DNA of 64,000 nucleotides from Cohnella panacarvi Gsoil 349 (GCF_000515335.1 NZ_KI911563.1:2124056-2188055), one strand, 5' to 3'; shown: positions 1-8,787, numbered from the stretch's first letter. Numbers and translations are program-made. The notes: generated by a model not told the origin, from the letters alone.

Positions 1-17
1 CACGCGGGAGGATCGAC

Positions 18-899
18 ATGCGCGACCAAGCGAACTATGCCATAAACACTTTCGTCGACGGTTATCCGCTTTACGAACTGACCGACGCCGCGACGCGATC
101 CCGAGTCGTCTTCTGCCCCGAACGCGGCGCGATCGTGACCCATTGCCGGTTGCAAGACCAGGAACTCCTTTATCTTGACCGAGAGACGTTCTTGAATCCG
201 CAGGCGAATATACGCGGCGGAATTCCGATTCTGTACCCGATCTGCGGACAACTGGCGGGCGGGCAATACGAATGGAACGGCGCCGTCTATGCCATGAGGA
301 ATCACGGCGTCGCCCGCATAAAGCCTTGGCAGGTCATCGAGACGGGTACGGACGACGGCGCATACGCCACGTTCTCTCTCCGCAGCGACGAAGAGACTTT
401 GGCGTCCTATCCGTTCGCGTTCGAACTTCGCTTTACGTACCGCCTTAAGGACGGAAAGTTTACGATCGAACAGCTCTATTCGAACGGCTCGGACGAGCCG
501 ATGCCGATGGTTGCGGGGTTCCACCCGTACTTCGCCGCGGACGGCAAACATCTCGCCTACGAGACGGACGCTGCGACGATACTGGACTATAACGACAATA
601 ACGAAAAACCGTTTCATGGCGCACTCGATTTGCAAGGCCGCGTCGAGTCCGTCGCTTTGCTCGATGCGCGTAAACCGGAGGTCGGTTTTCCTCTCAACGG
701 TAAAGGCGGATTCGTGCGAATGACCTACAGCGAGGAGTTCCGATACGTCGTCTTATGGTCCATCGAGGACAAGCCGTTCGTCTGCGTGGAGCCTTGGACA
801 GCGCTGAACGAAGCGCTGAATCATAAGAAGGACTTGCTTCTCGTTAACCCCGGGCAGCCTCTTCGCCTCCAGTTAACGATCTCGTACGAGCAACGCTAA
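18..899 (+). CDS. aldose 1-epimerase family protein
   Basis: A 293-residue protein of the galactose mutarotase-like fold, which interconverts alpha and beta anomers of aldoses or acts on sugar phosphates. Family-typical residues are visible: His96 in the NHGVAR motif, His169 in the GFHPYF motif, and Glu258 in CVEPW, matching the two histidines and the glutamate of mutarotase-like enzymes. The start is supported by GGGAGG seven bases upstream of the ATG. The gene is followed by a strong terminator, so it ends its transcription unit; what lies upstream is outside the window. The exact sugar cannot be read from the sequence. Confidence 0.85.
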   Translation: MRDQANYAINTFVDGYPLYELTDAATRSRVVFCPERGAIVTHCRLQDQELLYLDRETFLNPQANIRGGIPILYPICGQLAGGQYEWNGAVYAMRNHGVARIKPWQVIETGTDDGAYATFSLRSDEETLASYPFAFELRFTYRLKDGKFTIEQLYSNGSDEPMPMVAGFHPYFAADGKHLAYETDAATILDYNDNNEKPFHGALDLQGRVESVALLDARKPEVGFPLNGKGGFVRMTYSEEFRYVVLWSIEDKPFVCVEPWTALNEALNHKKDLLLVNPGQPLRLQLTISYEQR

Positions 900-905
900 C
901 ACAAC

Positions 906-956
906 AAAACCCTCGGTCAGCCCCGTGCCTTTATAGCACCGTAAACCGAGGGTTTT
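906..956 (+). terminator. rho-independent terminator after the aldose epimerase
   Basis: A 12-bp stem AAAACCCTCGGT / ACCGAGGGTTTT with an inner GTGC/GCAC stem, just after the epimerase stop codon. The A and T ends make it potentially bidirectional, so it may also serve the minus-strand gene that ends at 1032. Confidence 0.85.
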
Positions 957-1031
957 CTATTGGCGGTCTAATCCGTAAGCTGAAGCTTATTGTATAATAC
1001 TATACACGCATTCTTGAATTTGGCAATCTAA

Positions 1032-1466
1032 TCAGAACACCGCCGTTCTCTTCTCGGTGTTGTTGTACGAAGAGGCGGAATAGCGGGAGAGCGCGAAGCC
1101 TGCAACGACGTAGATCGCCGCTCTGACATAATGCGCAAGCCCGAGCGATTCGAAGGGAAACAGCGTTACGAAAGCGTACGCCCACATCGCGTAAGGAAGA
1201 AGTCTAATGTCCCGGGAAATGAGCGTCAACCAAAAACCGGCGAAGAAAGAGTAATACGCCAGCAGATCGAGCGGAAAATCGTAAAACAGGTTGTGCAGCG
1301 TATCATAGCTTGACGGAGAGACGAGCTCATACAACAACTTTCTCGCGAAAAGCACGCATACGCCGCCGAACAGCAAGTGCAGGTGGATCGGCATCAACGT
1401 TTTTACGAAAGGCACCTGAACCAACCATGCTCTCAATTCTCGGATCAAAGCCGCAAATTGCCGCAT
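1032..1466 (-). CDS. hypothetical multi-pass membrane protein
   Basis: A 144-residue protein I do not recognise. It has about four hydrophobic segments: HLHLLFGGVCVLFA near residue 28, LLAYYSFFAGFWLTLI near 68, LLPYAMWAYAFVTLFPF near 88, and VRAAIYVVAGFALS near 113. The N-terminus is basic and amphipathic and the C-terminus is short and polar. A ribosome binding site GGAGGCG lies upstream of the ATG. It sits alone on the minus strand between the epimerase terminator and a sparse region. Function unknown; an integral membrane location is the only supported inference. Confidence 0.6.
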   Translation of the reverse strand: MRQFAALIRELRAWLVQVPFVKTLMPIHLHLLFGGVCVLFARKLLYELVSPSSYDTLHNLFYDFPLDLLAYYSFFAGFWLTLISRDIRLLPYAMWAYAFVTLFPFESLGLAHYVRAAIYVVAGFALSRYSASSYNNTEKRTAVF

Positions 1467-1650
1467 GCGAACGCCTCCTCGATGAAAATGAACCTTCGTC
1501 GGGCTCGAACTGACTCACCCTCTTGCGGTACCGGTTGGTAATATATACAGCGCAGCCGCGTTCGACATGCATGATAACAATAAGCCTGCAAGAGACAAAT
1601 CTCGCAGGCTTGTACGCAAACGGTCCATTTTGTTAATGAATTACTTTTCA

Positions 1651-1679
1651 TTTACATTTTCAGTTCAATACCGTATAAT
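1651..1679 (+). promoter_or_regulatory. sigma-A-type promoter pointing into a gene-free region
   Basis: TTTACA at 1651-1656 and a perfect TATAAT at 1674-1679 are separated by 17 bases. No plus-strand protein gene follows for nearly 2 kb, so the likely product is a short non-coding transcript ending at the hairpin at 1905-1934. Confidence 0.5.
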
Positions 1680-1685
1680 AAGATT

Positions 1686-1940
1686 TCGTAGAAGCAAGTA
1701 ACCCTCAGGTTTTTCCTCTTTGGGCAATATTCCTCCGTTTACCAAAGCAAACACAATCCTTTATGAAGATCGGCTGCTGGAAGGAAACACGAATTCTCAC
1801 TGGCGCGGCCTAGGAGCCGCAATGACGATGGAGAGGTAGGGCCGTCGTTGTGTTCGTGCAAGTGAATTCAGGAAGAATCGCGCGGTTGCGCTACAAATAA
1901 TCAAGGCCCCCGACAGACCGAGTCTGCGGGGGCCGTCCAA
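1686..1940 (+). ncRNA. candidate small structured RNA
   Basis: This is an inference from the promoter TTTACA-N17-TATAAT, an internal block that can fold as a three-way junction, and a terminator hairpin. The block has outer stem CACGAA 1788-1793 with TTCGTG 1853-1858, stem GCGGC 1805-1809 with GCCGC 1816-1820, and stem ATGACG 1822-1827 with CGTCGT 1843-1848 (one G-U pair). It does not match 6S, RNase P, tmRNA, SRP RNA or a riboswitch class that I recognise. Confidence 0.35.
1905..1934. terminator. hairpin terminator, bidirectional
   Basis: GGCCCCCG and CGGGGGCC arms enclose an inner CAGAC/GTCTG stem. It lies 11 bp past the stop codon of the minus-strand MFS gene, and would also end the candidate plus-strand RNA, where AATTTATTT follows the stem. 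Confidence 0.75.
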
Positions 1941-1945
1941 TTTAT

Positions 1946-3448
1946 TTAGCCTACCATCGCATGAAGATCCGCGGATCGCTTCTCTTCGCCTTCAATTGGT
2001 TTAGGTTTCGATAGCATAAGGCCGAGTATGCCGCCCGCTACCGCAACGAAGATCAAGATAAAGAACGTATGACCGAAAGCGTCGGTATAGTCGGCGAGCT
2101 CCGGACGCGCGCCCTGCCCTTTGTCTGTCATGATGTTATTGAGCTTCGTCGCGTAAATCGTCGTAAGCACGGCTACGGCGAATGACATCATGACTTGCTG
2201 CGCCGCGTTCGTCAAGGAAGTCACGCGTCCGACCAGGTTCGCCGGAGCGGATTGGATCAGATGGTTATTGAGCGGCATCATGAACAAGCCCATCCCTGCG
2301 CCCAGCATAGCGAGCGGGATCATCACCATGATCAGGCTGTCGCCCGCCGATAGGTTCGAGAGCAGGAAGGCAGAGCCCGTCGTCAGGATCATTCCCGCGA
2401 TAACGAGCGGACGCGCGCCGATCTTATCGGACAGCTTGCCGCCGATCGGCATGAATAAGCCCGAAGCGAGCGCCTGCGGAAGCATGATCAGCCCGGTTTC
2501 GAGCGGCGAATGGCCGAGTGCGCGCTGCAGATACAGCGGTACAAGGAACATCGTCCCGAACATGGCGATCTGCGACACCCATTGCACGACAATCCCTTTC
2601 GAGAAGTTGCCCGAGCCGAATACGCGAAGCTCAAGCAGCGGATTCTTCCTTCTCAATTCAACGATGATGAACAGGACCAGAGCGATCAGACCGATGCCGA
2701 TCCCGACAAGCGTATCCGTATTGCCCCACTTGGATTCGCCGGTGATTTCGTCGATGCCGCCCTTGGAGACTCCGAACACGAGCGCCGCGAAAGCGAGCGG
2801 TCCAAGGATCATGCCCAGCGAATCGAGAGTCGCGACCGTCTGGCGCCCAATGTTAGGCAGCGTGCGGATGCCGAAATAGATGCCGATGACGCCGATAGGG
2901 AGATTAACTAAGAAAATCCACTGCCAGGACGCGTGTTCGACGAATGCGCCCGCGATCACGGGGCCAAGCGCCGGTGCCAGCAGAATCGGGATGCCCATCA
3001 TCCCCATGACGATACCGACTTTGCTTGGCGGAGCCAATCGATAGATGAACGCCATCGCGATCGGGATCACCACGCCGCCGCCGAGACCTTGAATAATCCG
3101 GTAAGTAATCAGCATCTCCACGTTGGTGGCGAGCGCGCACAAGAGCGACCCGATCGTGAACATGCCGATGGAGATCAAGAATATACGCTTGGCGCCGAAT
3201 CGGTCGGACAGCCAGCCCGCCAGCGGAATGACCGCGGCTTGCGCCAGCGCGTAACCGATAACGGTCCATTGAACGACGGAGTAATCGGTCAGCTTGAATT
3301 CGACGATCAGCTTCTCGAGAGCGACGTTAACGGCCGTACCGTCCAGTATAACCATGAAAATACCGACGATGATGGCAATCAAAGGAGCGATAATGCTGCG
3401 CAGCGATGCATCCTCCGAGGGTGCTGCCGGTTGTGTTGCAGATGACAT
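1946..3448 (-). CDS. MFS multidrug exporter, DHA2 (EmrB/QacA-like) family
   Basis: A proton-driven drug exporter of about 500 residues with the 14-helix pattern of the DHA2 family. The cytoplasmic loop motif GWLSDRFGAKR follows helix 2 near residue 83, and a glycine- and proline-rich GGGVVIPIAMAFIYR-type stretch corresponds to motif C. The start is set at the ATG of MSSATQ because AGGAGG sits seven bases before it; a Met six codons upstream would place the Shine-Dalgarno inside the gene. It is divergent from a TetR regulator with a palindromic operator between them, so repression relieved by a transported compound is likely. The substrate cannot be predicted. Confidence 0.88.
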   Translation of the reverse strand: MSSATQPAAPSEDASLRSIIAPLIAIIVGIFMVILDGTAVNVALEKLIVEFKLTDYSVVQWTVIGYALAQAAVIPLAGWLSDRFGAKRIFLISIGMFTIGSLLCALATNVEMLITYRIIQGLGGGVVIPIAMAFIYRLAPPSKVGIVMGMMGIPILLAPALGPVIAGAFVEHASWQWIFLVNLPIGVIGIYFGIRTLPNIGRQTVATLDSLGMILGPLAFAALVFGVSKGGIDEITGESKWGNTDTLVGIGIGLIALVLFIIVELRRKNPLLELRVFGSGNFSKGIVVQWVSQIAMFGTMFLVPLYLQRALGHSPLETGLIMLPQALASGLFMPIGGKLSDKIGARPLVIAGMILTTGSAFLLSNLSAGDSLIMVMIPLAMLGAGMGLFMMPLNNHLIQSAPANLVGRVTSLTNAAQQVMMSFAVAVLTTIYATKLNNIMTDKGQGARPELADYTDAFGHTFFILIFVAVAGGILGLMLSKPKPIEGEEKRSADLHAMVG

Positions 3449-3569
3449 AGTAAACCTCCTATCCATGATTAGAGCGCACGACCGCCGTCTCTCTCGCCTG
3501 TTCGTTGACCGCTCTATTACGGACGCGATACAATACAGACACGGACGCTATTCTCGGTAGCTCTCTTAA

Positions 3570-3593
3570 TTAAACGGACAATTGTCCGCTTAA
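3570..3593. promoter_or_regulatory. putative TetR operator
   Basis: A perfect 14-bp palindrome CGGACAATTGTCCG at 3575-3588 is extended by TTAA on both sides, giving a near-perfect 24-bp dyad. It lies in the 222-bp divergent gap between the MFS exporter and the TetR gene, where it could control both. Confidence 0.7.
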
Positions 3594-3670
3594 TCCAAAT
3601 GTTACCGCACGTACGTTTGAGAGTCAATACGAACACAACGTTATTTTTTTGTGCGAGGAGAGGTGTCAAC

Positions 3671-4273
3671 ATGTCCTGCCGACGTGAGCGCAAAGACGCG
3701 ATCGAGCATCGCAGACTCATTCTGCAAACGGCTCAATCCCTTTTTAACCAGCATGGCGTTCATAGCGTAAGCATGCATCAAATCGCCAAGACAGCAGGCG
3801 TAGGACAAGCGACCTTATACCGCCGTTATGCGCATAAAGGCGACCTGTGCAGCGAATTGCTGCAAGATTTCAGCGAGCAATTGATCGAACAATTCAAGGC
3901 TTATTTAAGAGACCATACTCGCCTGAGCCCCGTCGAACGGCTGGGCGGATTGCTGAACAGATGGATCGACGCGATCGAAGAGAAAGCCGATCTGATCGTC
4001 GTTACGATGGAAGCGAAAATCATTTGCGACGACACGCGAGGCAATTTCTTCCACACCCCGTTGTATAAGACGCTAAGAGAGCTAATATCGGGACTGCTGG
4101 CCGAGATGATCGGTCCCGAAGTTTCCAACCTGATCGATACGAAGCTAACCGCGCATGCGCTTATCTGCTCGATGTCGCCGGCGGGATACTTCCACATGAA
4201 GCAGGAATTCGGCTATACGCCCGAGCAGATCAAGCAAGGTTACCTTCGAATGTGCCAATTATCCGTCCGTTAA
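3671..4273 (+). CDS. TetR/AcrR family transcriptional regulator
   Basis: A 200-residue repressor. The N-terminal helix-turn-helix is clear: RRLILQTAQSLFNQHGVHSV, then MHQIAKTAGVGQATLYRRYA with the family GxGxxTLYRRYxxK signature near residues 40-60. The C-terminal two thirds is the ligand-binding helical domain. The ATG start at 3671 follows GAGGAGAGGTG; earlier in-frame starts lie in the operator region and are unlikely. Divergent placement beside an MFS exporter indicates a local efflux regulator. It converges on the PAP2 gene across a shared terminator. Confidence 0.88.
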   Translation: MSCRRERKDAIEHRRLILQTAQSLFNQHGVHSVSMHQIAKTAGVGQATLYRRYAHKGDLCSELLQDFSEQLIEQFKAYLRDHTRLSPVERLGGLLNRWIDAIEEKADLIVVTMEAKIICDDTRGNFFHTPLYKTLRELISGLLAEMIGPEVSNLIDTKLTAHALICSMSPAGYFHMKQEFGYTPEQIKQGYLRMCQLSVR

Positions 4274-4289
4274 GGCATGGTTACTCATA

Positions 4290-4337
4290 AAGAAGCCCGT
4301 CACGCCGGAGATCGCTCCCCGCGGTGACGGGCTTCTT
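4290..4337. terminator. bidirectional terminator between tetR and the PAP2 gene
   Basis: A 14-bp stem: AAGAAGCCCGTCAC at 4290-4303 pairs with GTGACGGGCTTCTT at 4324-4337. It separates two convergent genes and can serve both. Confidence 0.85.
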
Positions 4338-4341
4338 GTCT

Positions 4342-5010
4342 TTATGCTTCGTACGTGCTTCTTTGACGCTGTTTGACCGTTCTGAACGACCGCTCGAGCA
4401 GAATGATCAGCGGAATGACGAGCTCCACGAGCAGAATGGCCGCGAGCGCGTCCATAATAACGTGTTGCTTCACGAACAGAGTGGACATAATAATGATGCT
4501 GGACATCCCCGTGATCAGGATCATGTTCCACTTGTTGCGGAACGAGCTGGTCCACAAAATCCTCATCACCATGTAGCTGGAGAAGCAGTGGATGCTGGGA
4601 AAACAGTTAAACGGCTGGTCCCGATTATAGATATACCGCATCAACGCGGCGAACGGATCGTTGCCGGTTACTTCCGGACGCGGCACCGTCGTCTGGAATA
4701 CGGTGTAGATCATGTAGCAGATCAGAGCGCAGACGATATAAGTCAGCAGCCCGCGGTAATAGGCGTTCGGTTCCTTGAAGAAGAAATACACGAGGCAGAC
4801 GTAAATATAAAAGATCCATATGGAATAAGGCAGCGCGAAATATTTGATGAACGGAATCGCGTGATCGACGCTCGTAATCAACAGCGAAGCTTCCTGGTCC
4901 GGCAACGGACTATTCGTCATGGCGTACATCATGCCGAGGAACGGGAAGACGAGCATCGACAAGAGCGGCGCGTACCTTTTCCAATCGATCGATTGCAACT
5001 TCAGTTTCAA
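4342..5010 (-). CDS. PAP2 superfamily membrane phosphatase
   Basis: A 222-residue membrane protein with about six helices. The three phosphatase signature pieces are recognisable: TTVPRPEV near residue 108 (in place of KxxxxxxRP), FPSIHCFSSY near residue 137 (PSxH), and FVKQHVIMDALAAI near residue 178 (SxxxxHxxxD-like). Family members dephosphorylate lipid phosphates such as undecaprenyl or phosphatidylglycerol phosphates. The gene uses a TTG start behind AAGGGGG. It lies 48 bp downstream of the LtaS-like gene on the same strand, which suggests a role in envelope lipid or teichoic acid turnover. Confidence 0.82.
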   Translation of the reverse strand: MKLKLQSIDWKRYAPLLSMLVFPFLGMMYAMTNSPLPDQEASLLITSVDHAIPFIKYFALPYSIWIFYIYVCLVYFFFKEPNAYYRGLLTYIVCALICYMIYTVFQTTVPRPEVTGNDPFAALMRYIYNRDQPFNCFPSIHCFSSYMVMRILWTSSFRNKWNMILITGMSSIIIMSTLFVKQHVIMDALAAILLVELVIPLIILLERSFRTVKQRQRSTYEA

Positions 5011-5058
5011 TGTTGTTACCCCCTTGTTTCTATCCTTCTAATCTCTCTACGGTTCGGT

Positions 5059-6906
5059 TCAATCGTGATTCGGAAGATTTCCGACGTAGCTATCGCACAG
5101 TCTGAGCAGCTCCAGCGCCCGATTGAATTCGTCCTCGGTCGTATCCGCGCCGTTTGGCTTCGCGCCATCGAACGGATAAACCGTGCCGTCTTCGTAATCG
5201 TAGCCCGGAACGAAAATACCGTTATTGTTGACGAACGAACCGGAAGGCAAATAATAGCGCTGCGGAAGCAAGTTATCCGTCTCGTTGAGCAAATCTTGAC
5301 CGAAATGAATGTGGTCCTTAAGCGAGACGCCAAGCAAATTCGCGATCGTCGGGAAAATGTCCACCTGTCCGCCCGTCTGCTCCAGCACCTTAGGCTCGGT
5401 AATTCCCGGGGCAGCGATGACAAGCGGAATGTTGAGCATTTCCGAGATGCCGTACGGCCGACCGTATATTTCCTCCATCAGCTTCTTCTCATGATGCGAC
5501 AGCGTATAAAGCGGCAAGCCGAGATGATCTCCATATATGACGAACACGGTCTTGTCCCATAGCCCGTTCTGCTTCAGCTTATCGAAGAATTGTCCGAGCG
5601 CGTAATCCGCGTAATTCTCTGCTTGGATATAGTCGCCCACGAGCGTATCCTCGTATCGTTCGGGCAGCTTAAAGCTGACTTTGCGCTCCGGAATATCGAA
5701 CGGATGGTGGGCGGACATCGAGATCAATTGCGCATAGAACGGTTTGCCGCTTCGGCTCATCTTCAGCAGCTCATCCGCCGTTTTGTCGTAAAACACTTCG
5801 TCCGACGATCCGAAGAACACGAGGTCTTCATCCCCGTAATAGGACGCATCATAATATTTATCGAAGCCGAGCGCTTTATATAACTCTTTTCGATTCCAGA
5901 ACTGCACGTCGTTCGTATGAAACGTGGCCGTCTGATAGCCGTTGGCGCTTAACACTTTAGGCATGCTCGGCAGCGCCGCGTTGCCGTAATCTTGCGAAGC
6001 GGCGCCGTGCTGCGGAATGTAGAACGACGTATTCACGACGAACTCGGCGTCCGACGTGTTGCCCTGGCCGACTTGCTGATAGAAGTGCGGGAAGTAAAAG
6101 TGCTCCTTCATGAGCTGATTCAATACCGGCGTAACTTCTTGGCCGTCGATCTTCGCGTCGAGCAGGAAGTTCTGGAACGCTTCTAATTGTATAATGACGA
6201 CGTTCTTATCCTTCGCTTGCCCCCAATACAGAGGCGCTTGCGGGTTGCCGAGCTTCTTAAGAGCGGATATCGCTTCCGGCGTCACCAGACTCGGATCCCC
6301 CAAATCTTGGCCCACGCTGGCGACGATCGCGTTCGCTTCATAGTTGATAATGCCCATGTTCTGCGCCTGATTCAGCTCATTGATGGTGTCCCGATGCACC
6401 CATATGTTCGCGATGCTGGCCGCCAGCGTTACGCCGAAAATCGCGGAAACGATAACCTTCGATTCCCGCACGGCGAGAGATTTGCCCCACGCGCGGAATT
6501 TACGGTTGAACATCAGCAGCAGGAACGCGACGATATCCACGAATATAAACAGGAAGTACGGATGCAGCAGCGACATCACGCTGCCTCTGACCTCCGTCAC
6601 TTGACCTACTTGTTGGAGCGCATGATAAGTTACGATAACTCCGAAATATTTGAAATACATAATGACAGCGAAATAGATGCTCGTCAGCAGCAGGTTAACC
6701 GTCAAGTACCAGCCGAATTTTCGGCGGGGCGAGAACCATTCGATCAACGCGAAGAACACCCAGACGGAAGGAATGTCCGTGATCAGCGGAAGCCAGTAGG
6801 AGCTCTCGTTGAAAACGACGATTTTAACCAAATAAATTTTGAACAACATAATTATCGAGAAAAACACAAACGGCTTAGACAGCCATCCGCCGACTCGTTC
6901 ACGCAA
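5059..6906 (-). CDS. LtaS-type sulfatase family (lipoteichoic acid synthase-like)
   Basis: A membrane-anchored alkaline-phosphatase-superfamily enzyme of 615 residues. Five N-terminal transmembrane helices (about 13-165) precede an extracellular sulfatase domain. Landmarks of LtaS are present: a metal-binding Glu in VVIIQLEAF (about residue 242), the catalytic threonine in QGNTSDAEF (about 284), and the Asp-His metal pair in IYGDHLG. Such enzymes polymerise glycerol phosphate from phosphatidylglycerol or prime that chain. The longest frame begins with a GTG directly abutting GGAG, so the TTG at 6906, eight bases after GGAGG, is preferred. It probably forms a unit with the PAP2 gene. Confidence 0.87.
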   Translation of the reverse strand: MRERVGGWLSKPFVFFSIIMLFKIYLVKIVVFNESSYWLPLITDIPSVWVFFALIEWFSPRRKFGWYLTVNLLLTSIYFAVIMYFKYFGVIVTYHALQQVGQVTEVRGSVMSLLHPYFLFIFVDIVAFLLLMFNRKFRAWGKSLAVRESKVIVSAIFGVTLAASIANIWVHRDTINELNQAQNMGIINYEANAIVASVGQDLGDPSLVTPEAISALKKLGNPQAPLYWGQAKDKNVVIIQLEAFQNFLLDAKIDGQEVTPVLNQLMKEHFYFPHFYQQVGQGNTSDAEFVVNTSFYIPQHGAASQDYGNAALPSMPKVLSANGYQTATFHTNDVQFWNRKELYKALGFDKYYDASYYGDEDLVFFGSSDEVFYDKTADELLKMSRSGKPFYAQLISMSAHHPFDIPERKVSFKLPERYEDTLVGDYIQAENYADYALGQFFDKLKQNGLWDKTVFVIYGDHLGLPLYTLSHHEKKLMEEIYGRPYGISEMLNIPLVIAAPGITEPKVLEQTGGQVDIFPTIANLLGVSLKDHIHFGQDLLNETDNLLPQRYYLPSGSFVNNNGIFVPGYDYEDGTVYPFDGAKPNGADTTEDEFNRALELLRLCDSYVGNLPNHD

Positions 6907-7021
6907 TCCATCCACCTCCGTGACCTCAATATTATAGCGAAACGGTATCGCGTATGAAAGTATATCTCATAGGAAACACATCTAAAGGTTGGTTATCCCT
7001 ATCATTCGGATATACGATAAA

Positions 7022-7051
7022 TTGGCTAAAGAAAACGGCGTCGCGTATAAT
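7022..7051 (+). promoter_or_regulatory. sigma-A-type promoter for the 98-residue protein
   Basis: TTGGCT at 7022-7027 and a perfect TATAAT at 7046-7051 with an 18-base spacer, 27 bases upstream of the start codon. Confidence 0.5.
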
Positions 7052-7077
7052 GTTGTAAAAATGAAAGGGGCAACCCC

Positions 7078-7374
7078 ATGGCCATCGCCTATTCAAGAGA
7101 TTACGACCGCATATTGGACGATTTAGTAAACGCGATATCGACCGTCCCGCAATTCTACGAAGCGTTCGAGATGGACATAAGCGACTGGAATAGTCTGTCC
7201 CAAGACGAGCGCGACGTGTGCGTCCGCACGCTTGCCGACGATTTATTCTACGTCCTCGGCTCGGAGCCGTCCACAGACGTAGGTCTAGGTCGGGCGGAAT
7301 ACGATGCCTCGCACTCCATGATTAAAGTATTCGCGGGCTCCGGACTCGTTCACGTCGTTTCCTTGCGCGAATAA
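7078..7374 (+). CDS. hypothetical small acidic protein
   Basis: A 98-residue soluble protein I do not recognise. It is acidic and helical in its first two thirds (YDRILDDLVNAISTVPQFYEAFEMD ... DERDVCVRTLADDLFYVLG) and has a short beta-rich end ending in VHVVSLRE. A ribosome binding site GAAAGGGG and a good promoter upstream support expression. Its last 25 bases overlap the 3' end of the convergent LplT-like gene, with no terminator between them, so antisense read-through is possible. Confidence 0.6.
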   Translation: MAIAYSRDYDRILDDLVNAISTVPQFYEAFEMDISDWNSLSQDERDVCVRTLADDLFYVLGSEPSTDVGLGRAEYDASHSMIKVFAGSGLVHVVSLRE

Positions 7375-8561
7375 GTCGCGCGGATCGTCCCGAACTGCGT
7401 GGACAAATACAAGAGGAACAACGTCAGTACGCAACCCATGCCGATAACGGCCCAATTGACCGACATATCCATCTCGGTAAGGAACAAGTAAATGCCTAAC
7501 CCGACGACCGTAATGGCGTTCTCCACGAAATTCTGAACCGCGATCGTCCTGCCGGAGCCGATGGCGGTTTTGCCTTCTTCTTGAAGCATCGTGTTTAGCG
7601 GAATAAGGAATATGCCCCCCATAACTCCCGTAATAAAGAGCAGCGATACCGTGAACGCTACGTGATGCGTGAAGCTTGCGGCCATCACCGAGGCCACCAT
7701 GACGATCCCGTAGAAGAACGAGCGATACAGCTTGCCTTCCGGCACGAGCTTCGGAATCAACACCGCGCTCACGACGACCCCGAAAGCCGTCGCGCCGATA
7801 ATCATCGATTGCTCGTCCGTATCCTCGATGCCGAGATTAACGGGAAGCCACGCGATGAGCGCAATGCGCAGTACAGCCGCGGTAACCCAGAACGCGCTCG
7901 TGCCCAGCAGAGAAAATTTTCCCCTAGGGTTGCGGAACAAGATCGTCATATCGCTGAAAAATTGGCCGGCGGACTTCTTGTAATCGATATTCGGATTTCC
8001 GGCTTTGGCCGGGATAAGCAGCGTCATCGCCAAGGACAGCAAGTAGATGAACAGACAGACGAGAATCGCCGGCAAATCCGAGTTGGCCGCCAGTAATCCG
8101 CCGGCAACGGTACCGGTCAATATCGCGAAGATCGTCGAGCCTTCTACCCAAGCGTTCGCCCTCAGCAGCTCCCCTTCGGATTTCGTCAATTCCGACAGAA
8201 TCCCGTATTTGCCCGGAGAATACACGACCGCGCCGATCCCTACGAAGAAATAACACAGCACGGGCGGAACGCCAAACAACAACAGGAGTATCCCCACGGA
8301 CTTAAGGGCGTTGCCGAGCAACAGTACGCGCGACTTCGCCTTCTTATCCGCGAAAGCTCCGACGAGCGGCGCAAGCAGCACATAGGCGCATAGAATCGCC
8401 ATTTGGATGTACGTAACAACCCCGTCCGGATTGTCCACCTCTTGTCTATTGACCATCCCCACCACGAGGAAAAAATTCAAATTATCGGAGAACGCGCTTA
8501 AGAATTGTGTCCATACGACCGTATTCAATGGCGATAGTTTCTTTCTAAGTCCTTGCAGCAC
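7350..8561 (-). CDS. MFS transporter, LplT (lysophospholipid transporter)-like
   Basis: About 403 residues with 11-12 predicted helices. The N-terminus, LNTVVWTQFLSAFSDNLNFF, and the loop PLVGAFADKKAKSRVLL resemble LplT, which moves lysophospholipids across the inner membrane of bacteria. The start is uncertain. The longest frame opens with TTG at 8591, but GGAAGGCGGG lies inside that extension, eight bases before a GTG at 8561, which I prefer. The 3' end overlaps the convergent small protein gene by 25 bp. No acyltransferase partner is adjacent, so the substrate is an inference. Confidence 0.75.
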   Translation of the reverse strand: MLQGLRKKLSPLNTVVWTQFLSAFSDNLNFFLVVGMVNRQEVDNPDGVVTYIQMAILCAYVLLAPLVGAFADKKAKSRVLLLGNALKSVGILLLLFGVPPVLCYFFVGIGAVVYSPGKYGILSELTKSEGELLRANAWVEGSTIFAILTGTVAGGLLAANSDLPAILVCLFIYLLSLAMTLLIPAKAGNPNIDYKKSAGQFFSDMTILFRNPRGKFSLLGTSAFWVTAAVLRIALIAWLPVNLGIEDTDEQSMIIGATAFGVVVSAVLIPKLVPEGKLYRSFFYGIVMVASVMAASFTHHVAFTVSLLFITGVMGGIFLIPLNTMLQEEGKTAIGSGRTIAVQNFVENAITVVGLGIYLFLTEMDMSVNWAVIGMGCVLTLFLLYLSTQFGTIRATYSRKETT

Positions 8562-8708
8562 GACAATGTCCCGCCTTCCATGAACTAACAATCTAAAGAT
8601 CCGCGCACACTTGTCCGTCCCATATTATACTCTTTCCCTGAGACTTAGTCCCTAGTTCTTTTGCTTTTTTACCGAACCTTTAAGTGACCCGTCGGCGTTA
8701 TCTCGACA

Positions 8709-8737
8709 TTGACTTTCCCCGGCCGTGGCGTTATTGT
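8709..8737 (+). promoter_or_regulatory. promoter of the FhuF-like gene
   Basis: TTGACT at 8709-8714 and TATTGT at 8732-8737 with a 17-base spacer, directly upstream of the Fur box. Confidence 0.45.
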
Positions 8738-8749
8738 TAGTTTATATGT

Positions 8750-8768
8750 GATAATGATTCTCATTCTT
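8750..8768 (+). promoter_or_regulatory. Fur box
   Basis: GATAATGATTCTCATTCTT matches the classical 19-bp Fur box (GATAATGATAATCATTATC) at most positions, with the core GATAATGATTCTCATT intact. It lies just downstream of the promoter of an iron reductase-like gene, so iron repression is expected. Confidence 0.8.
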
Positions 8769-8787
8769 ATGGCCAGGCGGGATAACG

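Larger units (their letters stand above)
1467..1945. other. 480-bp sparse region without a protein gene
   Basis: No convincing coding frame is visible. The stretch holds a hairpin at 1582-1611 (AAGCCTGC ... GCAGGCTT), a plus-strand promoter at 1651-1679, a foldable block at 1788-1858 and a terminator hairpin at 1905-1934. Together these could delimit a small RNA, entered separately. Confidence 0.6.

Noticed and set aside
1582-1611. A hairpin AAGCCTGC..GCAGGCTT considered as a terminator
   Set aside because: No T-run follows on either strand and no gene ends next to it.
4324-5562. A 412-codon open frame on the plus strand opposite the PAP2 and LtaS-like genes
   Set aside because: It crosses two well-supported minus-strand genes and the terminator between them, and its composition is that of a shadow frame.
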